A stretch of 64,000 nucleotides of DNA, from positions 144,977,301 to 145,041,300 of the forward strand of contig JAIOJX010000025.1 in assembly GCA_022376925.1 (NCBI GenBank), in the 5' to 3' direction. Each line of letters begins with the position of its first letter. The stretch's first letter is position 1. A program made the position numbers and the translations under genes. The notes under the pieces were generated by a model that was not told where the DNA came from, ran no database searches, and saw nothing but the letters and a program-made list of their open reading frames with translations. The stretch comes from Tragulus kanchil (taxonomy: Eukaryota > Chordata > Mammalia > Artiodactyla > Tragulidae). This document shows, piece by piece, positions 47,049-57,103 of the stretch.

Positions 47049-48005
47049 AGCCACGCACCTATGGGTACCTTATTTTTGACAAAGGAGGCGAACATATAAA
47101 ATGGGACAAAGACAGCCTTTTCAACAAATGGTGCTGGGAAAATTGGACAGCTACATGCAAGAAAATGAAGTTGGAACATACCCTGACACCATACACAAAG
47201 ATCAACTCAAAATGGATTAAAGACTTAAATGTAAGGCCAGAAACCATCAAACTCTTAGAGGAGAATATAGGCAAAACCCTCAAGGACATCAATCAAAGCA
47301 AGATCTTCTCTGACCCACCTACTAGAATAGTGGAACTAAAAAGACAAATGAACATGTGGGACCTAATGAAACTTAAAAGCTTTTGTACAGCTAAAGAAAT
47401 TACAAAAAAGCTGAACAAACAGCCCACAGAGTGGGAGAAAATCATAGCAAATGAAACAACAGACAAAGAATTAATCTCCAAAATCTACAAGCAACTCAGA
47501 CAACTCAGCAACTCAACTGGAAAAACGAACAACCCAATCAAAAAATGGGAAAAGGACCTAAACAGACACCTCTCCAACGATGACATACAGATGGCCCCAA
47601 AACACATGAAACGATGCTCAACTTCACTAATAATTAGAGAAATGCAAATCAAAACTACAATGAGATATCACCTCACACCCGTCAGAATGGCCATCATCCA
47701 CAAATCGACAGACAATAAATGCTGGAGAGGCTGCGGAGAAAAGGAACCCTCCTGCATTGCTGGTGGGAGTGTAAATTGATACAGCCTCTATGGAAGACAG
47801 TCTGGAGATTTCTTAAAAAACTAAAAATAGAAGCACCATATGACCCAGCAATCCCACTCTTAGGCCTATACCCTGATGAAATCAAAACTGAAAGAAGCAC
47901 CTGTACCCCAATGTTCATTGCAGCTCTCTATACAATAGCTAGAACATGGAAGGAACCTAGATGCCCATCGACGAACGAATGGATCCAAAAGCTCTGGTAC
48001 ATATA
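45804..48005 (+). repeat. Tandem direct duplication 12 (unit about 1106 bp)
   Basis: Copy A (45804-46905) and copy B (46906-48005) are at shifts 1105-1106. The join reads tttacaatggaatcatcagg, whereas the true continuation reads catatatacaatggaatact. Copy B has several indels: ctgggatc for ctggggggatc, an extra G in cacaaagaacag, and a lost G in the Cys-motif region. The 45804-46167 part is also in duplication 11, so it exists three times with 44700-45068. Confidence 0.97.
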
Positions 48006-48153
48006 TACAATGGAATACTACACAGCTGTAAAGAGAAATGCAGAAGAATCAGCCCTCATGAGGTGGCTGGATCTAGAACGTATCCTAAAAAGTAAAGTCA
48101 GTCAGAAAGAGAAGGACAAATACAGTATATTAACACATATATATGGAATCTAG
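46906..48153 (+). pseudogene. L1 ORF2 C-terminal region, second copy, with the natural stop
   Basis: Open from about 46990 to 47779 and again from 47719 to the genuine stop at 48151-48153. The break is a one-base loss inside the Cys-motif sequence (ggagaaaaggaacc versus ggggaaaagggaacc), so CWRGCGEK is followed by EPSCIAGG in one frame and by [10 protein letters not shown] in the other. The real C-terminus here reads SQKEKDKYSILTHIYGI. Copy A of duplication 12 keeps the Cys motif intact. Confidence 0.9.
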
Positions 48154-48457
48154 TAGGATGGTGATGATGGCACATGCAGTGAAGCGACAGAAAGACAGAC
48201 ATGGACAGTGGACTTATGGACATTTTGGGGAAGGAACAGTGGGTGAGAGGCGTAAGGGAAGTAGCATGAAGGCCTGTACTATCATAAGTGAAGAAAATAG
48301 CTCTAGTCATTGCTCTGTGAGAAAAGGGGATCCTTCAGGGGTGCTATGTGATGGTTGGGAGGGGAGGGAAGGGGGGGATATACATGTGACTAATCTGAGA
48401 ATATGCATGTCTGTGAACAACAAAACTCTGTAAAAGTTAAAAGTAAAATAAAGGTTT
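48154..48457 (+). other. L1 3'UTR
   Basis: Short 3'UTR of the young L1. It matches in reverse the terminal part of the antisense L1 at 57118-57310, including the gtttacagatatgtatg-type end, which shows that the two belong to the same or closely related L1 families. It holds a G-rich tract and the polyadenylation signal listed separately. Confidence 0.85.
48357..48377 (+). other. G-quadruplex-type tract in the L1 3'UTR
   Basis: GGG-A-GGGG-A-GGG-AA-GGGGGGG: four G-runs with loops of 1-2 nt, a good quadruplex pattern on the sense strand. G-rich polypurine tracts near the 3' end are a known feature of mammalian L1s. Confidence 0.8.
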
Positions 48458-48471
48458 AAAAAAAAAAAAAA
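48447..48471 (+). terminator. L1 polyadenylation signal and poly-A tail
   Basis: AATAAA at 48447-48452 is followed within six bases by an A-run to 48471. The 3' TSD copy starts two bases later at 48473. Confidence 0.9.
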
Positions 48472-48777
48472 TCAATTAAAAATAATAGCAAAACAAATAA
48501 ACCAAGAAAAGGAGATACTCTGAGCAAGGCTATTATTACTTCTTTATAATAGCCCTAGATGTTTTCCATGTTGTATAGATTGTAGTTAAGTGGAAACTTT
48601 AATATCAGTGGAAAATCTGAAATTATTTTGTCAGTGCTGTATATAAAAGTATCGTCTGTGCAATTAAAGAAAAAGAAAAAATACAAATTTAGATATAACA
48701 AAATACAAATCATTCCCTATCAAATTCTGTCCCCAAATGAAATGAAGAAGACCATATTTCCTAATAATGAAAGTGAA

Positions 48778-48956
48778 TTAAAAAGTGACCTAAGGACGTC
48801 CCTGGTGGCCCAGTGGCTAAGACTCCAAGCTCCCAAGGCAAAAGGCCCGGGTTTGATCCCTGGTCAGGGAAGTAGATCCCATATGCCGCAACTAAGACCC
48901 AGCACAGCTATGTGAATAAATAATAAATATTTTATTTTTTTTAAAAAGTGACCTAA
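48778..48956 (+). mobile_element. CHR-type tRNA-derived SINE, sense, 16-bp perfect TSD
   Basis: The body at 48794-48940 starts ggacgtccctggtggcccag and has a B-box-like gggtttgatccctgg near 48849. It continues with tcagggaagtagatcccata and ends in an AT-rich tail. The 16-bp direct repeat ttaaaaagtgacctaa at 48778-48793 and 48941-48956 is exact, so this is a clean, probably recent insertion. It differs from the longer CHR-type SINEs at 320 and 2876 in lacking their GC-rich second half. Confidence 0.92.
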
Positions 48957-49024
48957 ATGCCTGTTTTAATCATTCAGTGTTAGAAATGTGAATTAAATGC
49001 TTCATATCTTTTATTTTAAAACAC

Positions 49025-49123
49025 ACATAATTTTTTAAAAACTTTTAATTTACTTTTAACTTTTACAGAGTTTTGTTGTTTACAGATATGTATGTTCCCA
49101 GATTAGAAAACAGACATAATTTT
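49025..49123 (-). mobile_element. Minimal L1 3'-tail insertion, antisense, 10-bp TSD
   Basis: About 80 bp (49035-49113) match in antisense only the last bases of the young L1 family: acttttacagagttttgttg, then tttacagatatgtatg and cagattag. Flanks acataatttt at 49025-49034 and 49114-49123 are a 10-bp TSD. This is an extremely 5'-truncated L1 insertion. Confidence 0.85.
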
Positions 49124-50355
49124 ATCTTCTTTATCTACTGTTTTTATCGGTTATATTACCTTAATATCCAAGTATTTTATCTATTCATTTTTAAATGTAG
49201 TAATTTATCTAACAGTCATACTATATATAGAAATTATGAAATCATTAGTATTAAATTAGCAAAGATGTATAGCTCAGGAAAGATATGTACTAACTTAAAG
49301 AGTGTCAGTTAAGTATTTATAATGTGAATATGTTAAGTACTTATAATGTGAATAAGAAATTCAGGTTTTTGATTCACTGCATTCAAGTGGCACTATTAGG
49401 GGGTAATTATTATGTAGTAACTTTGGTAGTGATCTTGTTAAAAATTTCACCTTAGATGCATGTCTCCTGAAATTATATTTAACTATTTTTCCTTTGAAGT
49501 ATTAGATAGAATAAACCTCTCCAATGACATGTGAAACTGTTTGTGTTTTTGATATAATAAGTTTAGTGGGTTTATTTCTTTAAAATTTGAAAGACATTGT
49601 CAACATATCATACCGAAGATTTGTTTTACTAAACGAGACTCAGGAACTGATTATATAATTATGTGCTTATGGAGGGGGAAAATGTCATAGCTAGAATATA
49701 TATTGTTAGTGTCTAAGTTTTTCCTAAGCAATTTAAAATTTATATCTTTACCGTGTTGGGAGACTGCCAGGATGGAAAATGACAAATTTAAGGGTGGACA
49801 TATTATTATGCTTTTGCTTTAAAGGTTAAAAAAAGGAAACTTGTTTTGGCTTCTCTAAACACTGCTTATTTAGCACTGATGTTACATTTATGTATTATTT
49901 AATACAATTAAAAATTGTTTTTAAAATGTAGATGTCATAGTTATTCAGTCTGTTTATTGCATTTAGTTAGAATGTTTGAAGTTAAATATGGAAAGCGCTT
50001 TATGAATCAAGGCTCAAAATATATGGAATTACCAGGCAGGTATTTCTGCCCACAGAATAATCTTGTTTTAGAACTCAGCTTCTTACTTTTTAAAACTACT
50101 TCTAACTTTCCTCTTTTGACAGCCTCAGCTAGTGACTAAAGAAGAAAGAAACTTGTTTTATGCCCTTGAGGTGTGTGCCTGTCAGAGCTCATCGCCCTTT
50201 GTGTTCCTGTCTTAACTAGCGTAGTATCTGGGCAAGAGGTAGGGGTAGAGATTCACAAGGGCAGAATTTACTAGTCTTGCATTCACTGATGGCCTTAAGC
50301 AATCCCTGTTTCTTAAAGAAATGCAAACATATAGAATAAATCTAAACCGGTATCT
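49124..50355. other. Unassigned AT-rich sequence
   Basis: No gene or repeat recognised. Confidence 0.5.
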
Positions 50356-52523
50356 GGGACTTCCCAGTACTCACTAAAGATTCTACCTACAATCCAGGAG
50401 ACCTGGATTGATCCCTGTCTCAGGAAGATCCCCTGAAGAAAGGAATGGCAACCCACTCCAGAATTCTTGCCTGGAGAAGAATCTGGTGTTTTTCATACTG
50501 TGCTTTCCTTAAGAAATACCTGGCATGCAGATTCCCAGGGCACATTTCCCAGATTGTAACCCTTTAGGCTCATGATGGTGGAACAGAATTTGCATTGTTA
50601 ATAATGGAATTTAGGAAATTTTTATAGTTGCAGCCAATTTATCTCTCTAATGTTGAGGTATCTCCTTTACACTACTATTGTTATTGACAGCTTGTTTCTA
50701 CTATTTATTAAATACTTGTCATGTGCTTGACAATGTACCATGCACATTTAAACTCATGTCTGACTCTTTACACCCTCAATAAACTGCAGCAAGGCAGGCT
50801 CCTCTGTCCTCCACTATCTCCCTCAGTTTGCTCAAATTTATGTCCGTTGAGTCAGTGATGCCATTCAACCATCTCATCTTATGCTTCCCCCTTTTCCTCT
50901 TGCCCTCAATCTTTCCCATCACCAATGTCTTTTCCAGTGAGTCAGCTCTTCACACAAAGTGGCGAAAGTATTGCAGTTTATGCTTCAGCAACAGTTTTTC
51001 CAGTGAATATTCATTCCTTTAGGATCAACTAGTTTGATCTCCTTGCAATCCAACGGAATCTAAATGGTTCTCCAGCATCACAATTCAAAAGTAACCAACT
51101 CTCAGATCTGTACATGACAATAGGAAAAACTACAGCTTTGGCAATTCAGACCTTTATTGGCAAACTGATGTTTCTGCTTTTTAATACGCTGTCTAGGTTT
51201 ATCATAGCTTTCCTTCCAAGGAGCAAGCATCTCTTAATTTCATATCTGCAGTCACTGTCAGGGTGATTTTTCAGACCTAGAACAGTGACAAGTAAAATCT
51301 GCCAATGTTCCCATTTTTCCCCTTTTATTTGCCATAAAGTGATGGGATGGGCAATGATCTTTTTTTTTAGCCATCTCTAATTTCATATCTGGGCAAGAGG
51401 GGTAGGGGTAGAGATTCACAAGGGCAGAATTTACTAGTCTTGCATTCACTGATGGCCTTAAGCAATCCCTGTTTCTTAAAGAAATGCAAACATATAGAAT
51501 AAATCTAAACCGGTATCTGGGACTTCCCAGTACTCACTAAAGATTCTACCTACAATCCAGGAGACCTGGATTGATCCCTTCTCAGGAAGATCCCTGAAGA
51601 AAGGAATGGCAACCCACTCCAGAATTCTTGCCTGGAGAAGAATCTGGTGTTTTTCATACTGTGCTTTCCTTAAGAAATACCTGGCATGCAGATTCCCAGG
51701 GCACATTTCCCAGATTGTAACCCTTTAGGCTCATGATGGTGGAACAGAATTTGCATTGTTAATAATGGAATTTAGGAAATTTTTATAGTTGCAGCCAATT
51801 TATCTCTCTAATGTTGAGGTATCTCCTTTACACTACTATTGTTATTGACAGCTTGTTTCTACTATTTATTAAATACTTGTCATGTGCTTGACAATGTACC
51901 ATGCACATTTAAACTCATGTCTGACTCTTTACACCCTCAATAAACTGCAGCAAGGCAGGCTCCTCTGTCCTCCACTATCTCCCTCAGTTTGCTCAAATTT
52001 ATGTCCGTTGAGTCAGTGATGCCATTCAACCATCTCATCTTATGCTTCCCCCTTTTCCTCTTGCCCTCAATCTTTCCCATCACCAATGTCTTTTCCAGTG
52101 AGTCAGCTCTTCACACAAAGTGGCGAAAGTATTGCAGTTTATGCTTCAGCAACAGTTTTTCCAGTGAATATTCATTCCTTTAGGATCAACTAGTTTGATC
52201 TCCTTGCAATCCAACGGAATCTAAATGGTTCTCCAGCATCACAATTCAAAAGTAACCAACTCTCAGATCTGTACATGACAATAGGAAAAACTACAGCTTT
52301 GGCAATTCAGACCTTTATTGGCAAACTGATGTTTCTGCTTTTTAATACGCTGTCTAGGTTTATCATAGCTTTCCTTCCAAGGAGCAAGCATCTCTTAATT
52401 TCATATCTGCAGTCACTGTCAGGGTGATTTTTCAGACCTAGAACAGTGACAAGTAAAATCTGCCAATGTTCCCATTTTTCCCCTTTTATTTGCCATAAAG
52501 TGATGGGATGGGATGCAATGATC
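50225..52523 (+). repeat. Tandem direct duplication 13 (unit 1161 bp)
   Basis: Copy A (50225-51360) and copy B (51386-52523) are separated by about 25 bp of filler starting with a T-run. Visible differences are small indels: aagaggtagg versus aagaggggtagg, ccctgtctc versus cccttctc, and gggatgggcaatg versus gggatgggatgcaatg. The unit runs from unassigned DNA through a Bov-tA piece into antisense BovB. Confidence 0.97.
50356..50478 (+). mobile_element. Bov-tA SINE 5' part, sense (copied at 51517-51637)
   Basis: gggacttcccagtactcact head, a degraded B-box region (cctggattgatccctg), then caggaagatcccctgaagaa, caacccactccagaattctt and gcctggagaa. It stops before the usual tail. Confidence 0.87.
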
Positions 52524-53131
52524 TTATATTTTTGAATGTTGAGTTTTAAGCCAAATTTTTCTCTTTGCTCTTTCACCTTCATCAAGAGGTTCTTTAGTTC
52601 CACTTTACTTTGGGCAATTAGAGTGTTATATCATTTGCATATCTGAGGTTATTGATATTTCTCCTTGCCATCTTGTTTCAAGCTTGTGATCTATCAAGCC
52701 AGACATTTTGCATGGTGTGCACTGCATAGAAGTTAAATAAGCAGGATGACAATACACAGCCTTGTTATATTCCTTTCTCAGTTTTAAACTAATCACTTCC
52801 ATGCCTGATTCTTCCATGCCTGATTCTAACTCTTGCTTCTTGACCTGAATACAACTTTCTCAAGAGACAAGTAAGGTTGTCTGGTACTCCCATATCTTCA
52901 AGAATTTTCCAGCATTTGTTGTAATCCACACAATCAAATGGTTTTGCATAGTCCATGAAGCAGAAGTAAATTTTTTCTGGAGTTCCCTTGCTTGTTCCAT
53001 GATTGATTGGTTCTTGGCAATCTGACCTCTGTTTGCTCTGCCTCTTTAAAACCCAGCTTGAACTGAAGTTCTTCGTTCATGTACTGCTGAAGCCTGGCTT
53101 GAGGGATTTTGAGCATAACCTTGTTAGAATG

Positions 53132-53347
53132 CTTCCATGATGGCTCAGTGCTAAAAGAATCTGCCTACAATACAGGAGACTTGAAAGGGGCCACAGGTTT
53201 GAACACTAGCCAGGAGAAATCCCTTGGAGAATGCAATAACAACCCACTCCAGTATTCTTGCCTAGAAAATCCCATGGACAGTGGAACCTGGTGGACTACA
53301 GTCCATGGGACCAGTAAGAGTCAGACACAAATTAGTAACTAAATACA
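53132..53347 (+). mobile_element. Bov-tA SINE inserted in BovB, sense (copied at 54230-54445)
   Basis: tgatggctcagtgctaaaag head, acaggtttgaacac at the B box, the cccactccagtattcttgcc and ggactacagtccatgggacc blocks, and the tail gtcagacacaaattagtaac. It splits the BovB between gagcataac and catgtgagatgagtg. Imperfect direct repeats cttgttagaatg (53120-53131) and cttgctagcatg (53348-53359; two mismatches) look like an aged TSD. Confidence 0.9.
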
Positions 53348-53474
53348 CTTGCTAGCATGTGAGATGAGTGTAATTGCACAGTAGTTTGAGCATTATTTGG
53401 CATTGTCCTTCTTTGGGACTGGAATGAAAACTGAGCTTTTCCAGTCCTGTGGACACTGCTGCTTTCCAAACTTG

Positions 53475-53753
53475 CTAATATATTGAGTGCAGCATTTTAA
53501 GTGCATCATCTTTTAGGATTTTAAATAGCTCTGCTGGAATTCCATCACCTCTTCTAACTTCGTTCATAGTAATGCTTCCTAAGGGCCACTGGATTTCACA
53601 GTCCAAGATGTCTGGCTCTAGGTGAGTGACCATACTGTTGTGGTTATCTGGGTCATTAAGACCTTTTTTTGTATAGTGGATTCTCCCCTGTATTCTTGCC
53701 ATCTCTTCTACTTCTTTTAGGTCTTGGCCATTTCTGTTCTTTATCATGCCCAC
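53475..53753 (-). pseudogene. BovB protein remnant, endonuclease-RT linker (copied at 54573-54851)
   Basis: 92 open codons on the minus strand. They cover the region before the RT core, with the BovB signatures LEPDILDCE, GDGIPAELFKILKDDALKML and HSIY. The upstream and downstream parts are in other frames. The same frame is present unchanged in copy B of duplication 14. No activity is expected. Confidence 0.8.
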
Positions 53754-54971
53754 TTTGCATAAAATGTACCCTTGATATCTCAGATTTTCTTGAAGAGATC
53801 TCTAGACATTCCCATTCTATTGTTTTCCTTAATTTCTTTGCATTGTTTATTTAAGATGATCTTTTTATTTATCTTAGCTATTATCTGAAACTCTGCATTC
53901 AGTTGAGTATATCTTTTCCTTTCTCCCTTGCCTTTCACTTATTTTCTCAACGTTTTGCAAAGCCTCCTCCAACAACCAGTTTGCCTTCTTGCATTTCTTT
54001 TCTTTGCAGTGGTTTTGGTCACTACCTCCTGTACAGTGTTAGGAACGTCTGTCCATAGTTCTTCAGGCACTACCAGATATAATCTCTTCCAACAACCAAA
54101 AAAAATGGCTAGTGGCAATCTGACCTCTGTTTGCTCTGCCTCTTTAAAACCCAGCTTGAACTGAAGTTCTTCGTTCATGTACTGCTGAAGCCTGGCTTGA
54201 GGGATTTTGAGCATAACCTTGTTAGAATGCTTCCATGATGGCTCAGTGCTAAAAGAATCTGCCTACAATACAGGAGACTTGAAAGGGGCCACAGGTTTGA
54301 ACACTAGCCAGGAGAAATCCCTTGGAGAATGCAATAACAACCCACTCCAGTATTCTTGCCTAGAAAATCCCATGGACAGTGGAACCTGGTGGACTACAGT
54401 CCATGGGACCAGTAAGAGTCAGACACAAATTAGTAACTAAATACACTTGCTAGCATGTGAGATGAGTGTAATTGCACAGTAGTTTGAGCATTATTTGGCA
54501 TTGTCCTTCTTTGGGACTGGAATGAAAACTGAGCTTTTCCAGTCCTGTGGACACTGCTGCTTTCCAAACTTGCTAATATATTGAGTGCAGCATTTTAAGT
54601 GCATCATCTTTTAGGATTTTAAATAGCTCTGCTGGAATTCCATCACCTCTTCTAACTTCGTTCATAGTAATGCTTCCTAAGGGCCACTGGATTTCACAGT
54701 CCAAGATGTCTGGCTCTAGGTGAGTGACCATACTGTTGTGGTTATCTGGGTCATTAAGACCTTTTTTTGTATAGTGGATTCTCCCCTGTATTCTTGCCAT
54801 CTCTTCTACTTCTTTTAGGTCTTGGCCATTTCTGTTCTTTATCATGCCCACTTTGCATAAAATGTACCCTTGATATCTCAGATTTTCTTGAAGAGATCTC
54901 TAGACATTCCCATTCTATTGTTTTCCTTAATTTCTTTGCATTGTTTATTTAAGATGATCTTTTTATTTATC

Positions 54972-55277
54972 TTAGCTATTATCTGAAACTCTGCATTCAG
55001 TTGAGTATATCTTTTCCTTTCTCCCTTGCCTTTCACTTATTTTCTCAACGTTTTGCAAAGCCTCCTCCAACAACCAGTTTGCCTTCTTGCATTTCTTTTT
55101 CTTTGCAGTGGTTTTGGTCACTACCTCCTGTACAGTGTTAGGAACGTCTGTCCATAGTTCTTCAGGCACTACCAGATATAATCTCTTGAAACAATTTGTC
55201 ACCTCCACTGTATAACCATAAAGGATTTGATTTAGGTTATAACTGAATGGCCTAGTGGTTTTCCCTACTTTCTTCAA
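54972..55277 (-). pseudogene. BovB protein remnant, end of the endonuclease region
   Basis: 101 open codons on the minus strand. They show the BovB stretches KVGKTTRPFSYNLNQI and VPNTVQEVVTKTTAKKKKCK. A shorter, chimeric version is seen at 53939-54214, where the filler of duplication 14 replaces the N-terminal part. Stops on both sides. Confidence 0.75.
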
Positions 55278-56111
55278 TTTAAGCTTGGATTTTGAAATAA
55301 AGGGCTGATAATCTGAGCCACGGTCAGCTCCCAGTCTTGTTCATGCTGACTGCATAGAGCTTCTCTTTCTTCTGAATATTCTTTCTGAAAAGAATATGAT
55401 CAATCGGATTTCAGTATTGACCATTTGATGATGCACATAGGTAGACTAATTTCTTGGTGGGTTGTTGGAAAAGGCTATTGGCTATGCCAAGGGAGCTCTT
55501 TTGATAAAACTCTGTTAGCCTTCGCCCTGCTTCATTTTGTACACAAAGACCAAACTTGCCTGCTACTCCAAGTATCTCTTGATTTCCTACTTTTTAATTA
55601 CAATCTCCTATAATGAAAAGCATATTTTTTTTGGTGTTAGTTCTAAAAAGGCTTGTAGGTCTTCATAGTACCAGTCAACTTCAGCTTCTTTGACATCAGT
55701 GGTTGGGATATAGACTTAGATTGCTCTGATGTTGTAAGGTTGCCTTGGAAAGGAACTGGATAATTCTGTCATTTTGAGATTGCACCCAAGTATTGCATTT
55801 TAGACTTTTGTTGACTATGAAAGCTACTCATTTCTTCCAATGGATTCTTGCCCACAGTAGTTGATATAATGGTCATCTGGATCAAATTGTTCCATTCCCA
55901 CCCATTGTAGTTCAGTTTCCTACAATGTCAGTGTTCACTCTTGCCATCTCCTGTTAGAGCACTTACACAATTTGCGCTGATTCATGGACCTAACATTCCA
56001 GGTTGCAATGCAGTATTGTTCTTTACAGCATCTGACTTCACTTTCAACACCAGACATATCCACAAATGAGGGTTATTTCTGCTTTGGCCCTGTCTCTTCT
56101 GGGGCTATTAT

Positions 56112-56328
56112 TAATTGCCCTGAACTCTGGCTCAGATGTTAAAGAATCCACTTGCAGTGCAGCAGACTTGGGTTCAATCCCTGAGAAGATCTCTTGGAGG
56201 AGGGCATGGCAACCCACTCCAGTTTTCTTGCCTGGAGCATCCCCATGAATAGAGGAGCCTGAAGGGCTACAGTCCATAGAGTCTCACAAAGTTGAATATG
56301 ACTGAAGCAACTCAGCACAGCACAGTGA
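56112..56328 (+). mobile_element. Bov-tA SINE inserted in BovB, sense
   Basis: ctctggctcagatgttaaag head, gggttcaatccctgagaaga, caacccactccagttttctt, ggctacagtccatagagtct and the tail gactgaagcaactcagcaca. BovB sequence resumes at about 56330 (acttccccagtagcatacta), showing the SINE came later. Confidence 0.9.
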
Positions 56329-56536
56329 ACACTTCCCCAGTAGCATACTAGACATCTTCTGACCTGGGAGACTCTTCTTCTGGCCTCATATATGTTGGCC
56401 TTTTCATACTGTCCATGGGTTGCCTAAGCTAGAATGCTTGAGGGGACTGTCATTTCCAGTGGAGTGTGCTTTCTCAAAATTTTGTCAAATGTCTTCACTA
56501 TTTATGATTCTTTTCATATTTTTCTTACTTTGTCCT

Positions 56537-56787
56537 TTTTTATTGCTTTTCCATTCATTTATTCTCATCTGTCCACATTCCCTGGCCTGTGTGGGCTTCC
56601 TGTCACAGTAGTCTCTCCAATCACAGAGCACTGGCTCTGAGCACAGGCACTCCAGGGCCCTGGCTCGCAATTGGATACGCCGGTCCAGTTGCTCCAGGGC
56701 ACGTGGTATCTTCCTGGTCAGGGATCGAACTGGTGTCCCTTGCACTGCAAGGTGAACTCATTACCCATTGGACCACCAGGGAAGCCC
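56537..56787 (-). mobile_element. CHR-type tRNA(Glu)-derived SINE, antisense
   Basis: Antisense version of the SINE family at 320-667: cctggcctgtgtgggcttcc, ggctctgagcacaggcactc, gtccagttgctccagggcac, the B-box complement cagggatcgaactgg near 56718, and the head ggaccaccagggaagccc ending at 56787. More diverged than the other two copies. No clear TSD. Confidence 0.87.
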
Positions 56788-56834
56788 CTCTATGTACTTT
56801 TTAAAGCACTCTGTTTTTATATCCTTCAAGCAAC

Positions 56835-56935
56835 TTTTTGTGATAGAACCGTTTCTCCCGTTTTACGGACAAGGTAACTAAATCTCAGAGAACATGATTA
56901 CCTTGCCCAAAATAGAAAAGTTTATAAGTTGATTT
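56835..56935 (+). mobile_element. MIR SINE fragment, sense
   Basis: cgttttacggacaaggtaac, taaatctcagagaacatgat and taccttgcccaa follow the MIR core and its tcagagaggttaagtaacttgccc-like block. Confidence 0.7.
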
Positions 56936-57103
56936 ATGAAAATATCTCATTTTAAATTTCTTAATATTTATGTAGCAAGTAATCATGCCCCCAAGTAACT
57001 TTCATAAGATGGATGAAATAAATAAAACAGTAAACCCAGACAACACTCACATACATGTTTTATATCTGCAGTGTAAGCAATCATTTAATTTATATGATTA
57101 GAC

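Larger units (their letters stand above)
35631..48472 (+). mobile_element. Young full-length-type ruminant L1, inflated by five internal duplications
   Basis: An autonomous non-LTR retrotransposon. It has a 5'UTR starting aggagggtggagctaagatg, ORF1 (RNA-binding protein), a short inter-ORF gap of about 57 bp (40932-40988), ORF2 (endonuclease, reverse transcriptase, Cys motif; stop at 48151-48153), a 3'UTR, AATAAA and a poly-A tail ending at 48471. A perfect 13-bp TSD flanks it. As written it is 12.8 kb. Subtracting duplications 8-12 leaves about 7.2 kb, a normal L1 size. The pure poly-A tail, perfect TSD and near-open frames indicate a recent insertion. It lies in the A-rich tail of an older L1 in the same orientation. 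Confidence 0.93.
53015..55186 (+). repeat. Tandem direct duplication 14 (unit 1098 bp)
   Basis: Copy A (53015-54088) and copy B (54113-55186) are separated by about 24 bp of filler. The only internal difference I noticed is one T more in a run (55094-55101 against 53997-54004). The unit lies entirely inside the antisense BovB and includes its Bov-tA insertion. Confidence 0.97.
50750..56480 (-). mobile_element. Long BovB LINE, antisense, inflated by two duplications and broken by two Bov-tA insertions
   Basis: From the 3' tail (50750, ctcatgtctgactctttac) the antisense sequence runs through the 3' region, the RT (gtaatccacacaatcaaatgg near 52921), the linker (accagatataatctctt) and the endonuclease end (gatttcagtattgac near 55408; attgctctgatgttgtaagg near 55723). 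It reaches the 5' part (gacctaacattccaggttgc near 55987; ctgacctgggagactcttct near 56358). After removing duplications 13-14 and the SINEs it is about 3.1 kb, close to full length. Minus-strand frames such as 53475-53753 (PDNHNSMVTHLEPDILDCE) and 54972-55277 still read as BovB protein but are isolated, so the element is dead. Confidence 0.9.

Noticed and set aside
38855..48153. A novel RT-based system (retron-, DGR- or virus-like)
   Set aside because: Endonuclease-RT-Cys architecture, ORF1, poly-A tail and TSD identify an ordinary mammalian L1. Apparent extra or repeated domains come from the duplications.
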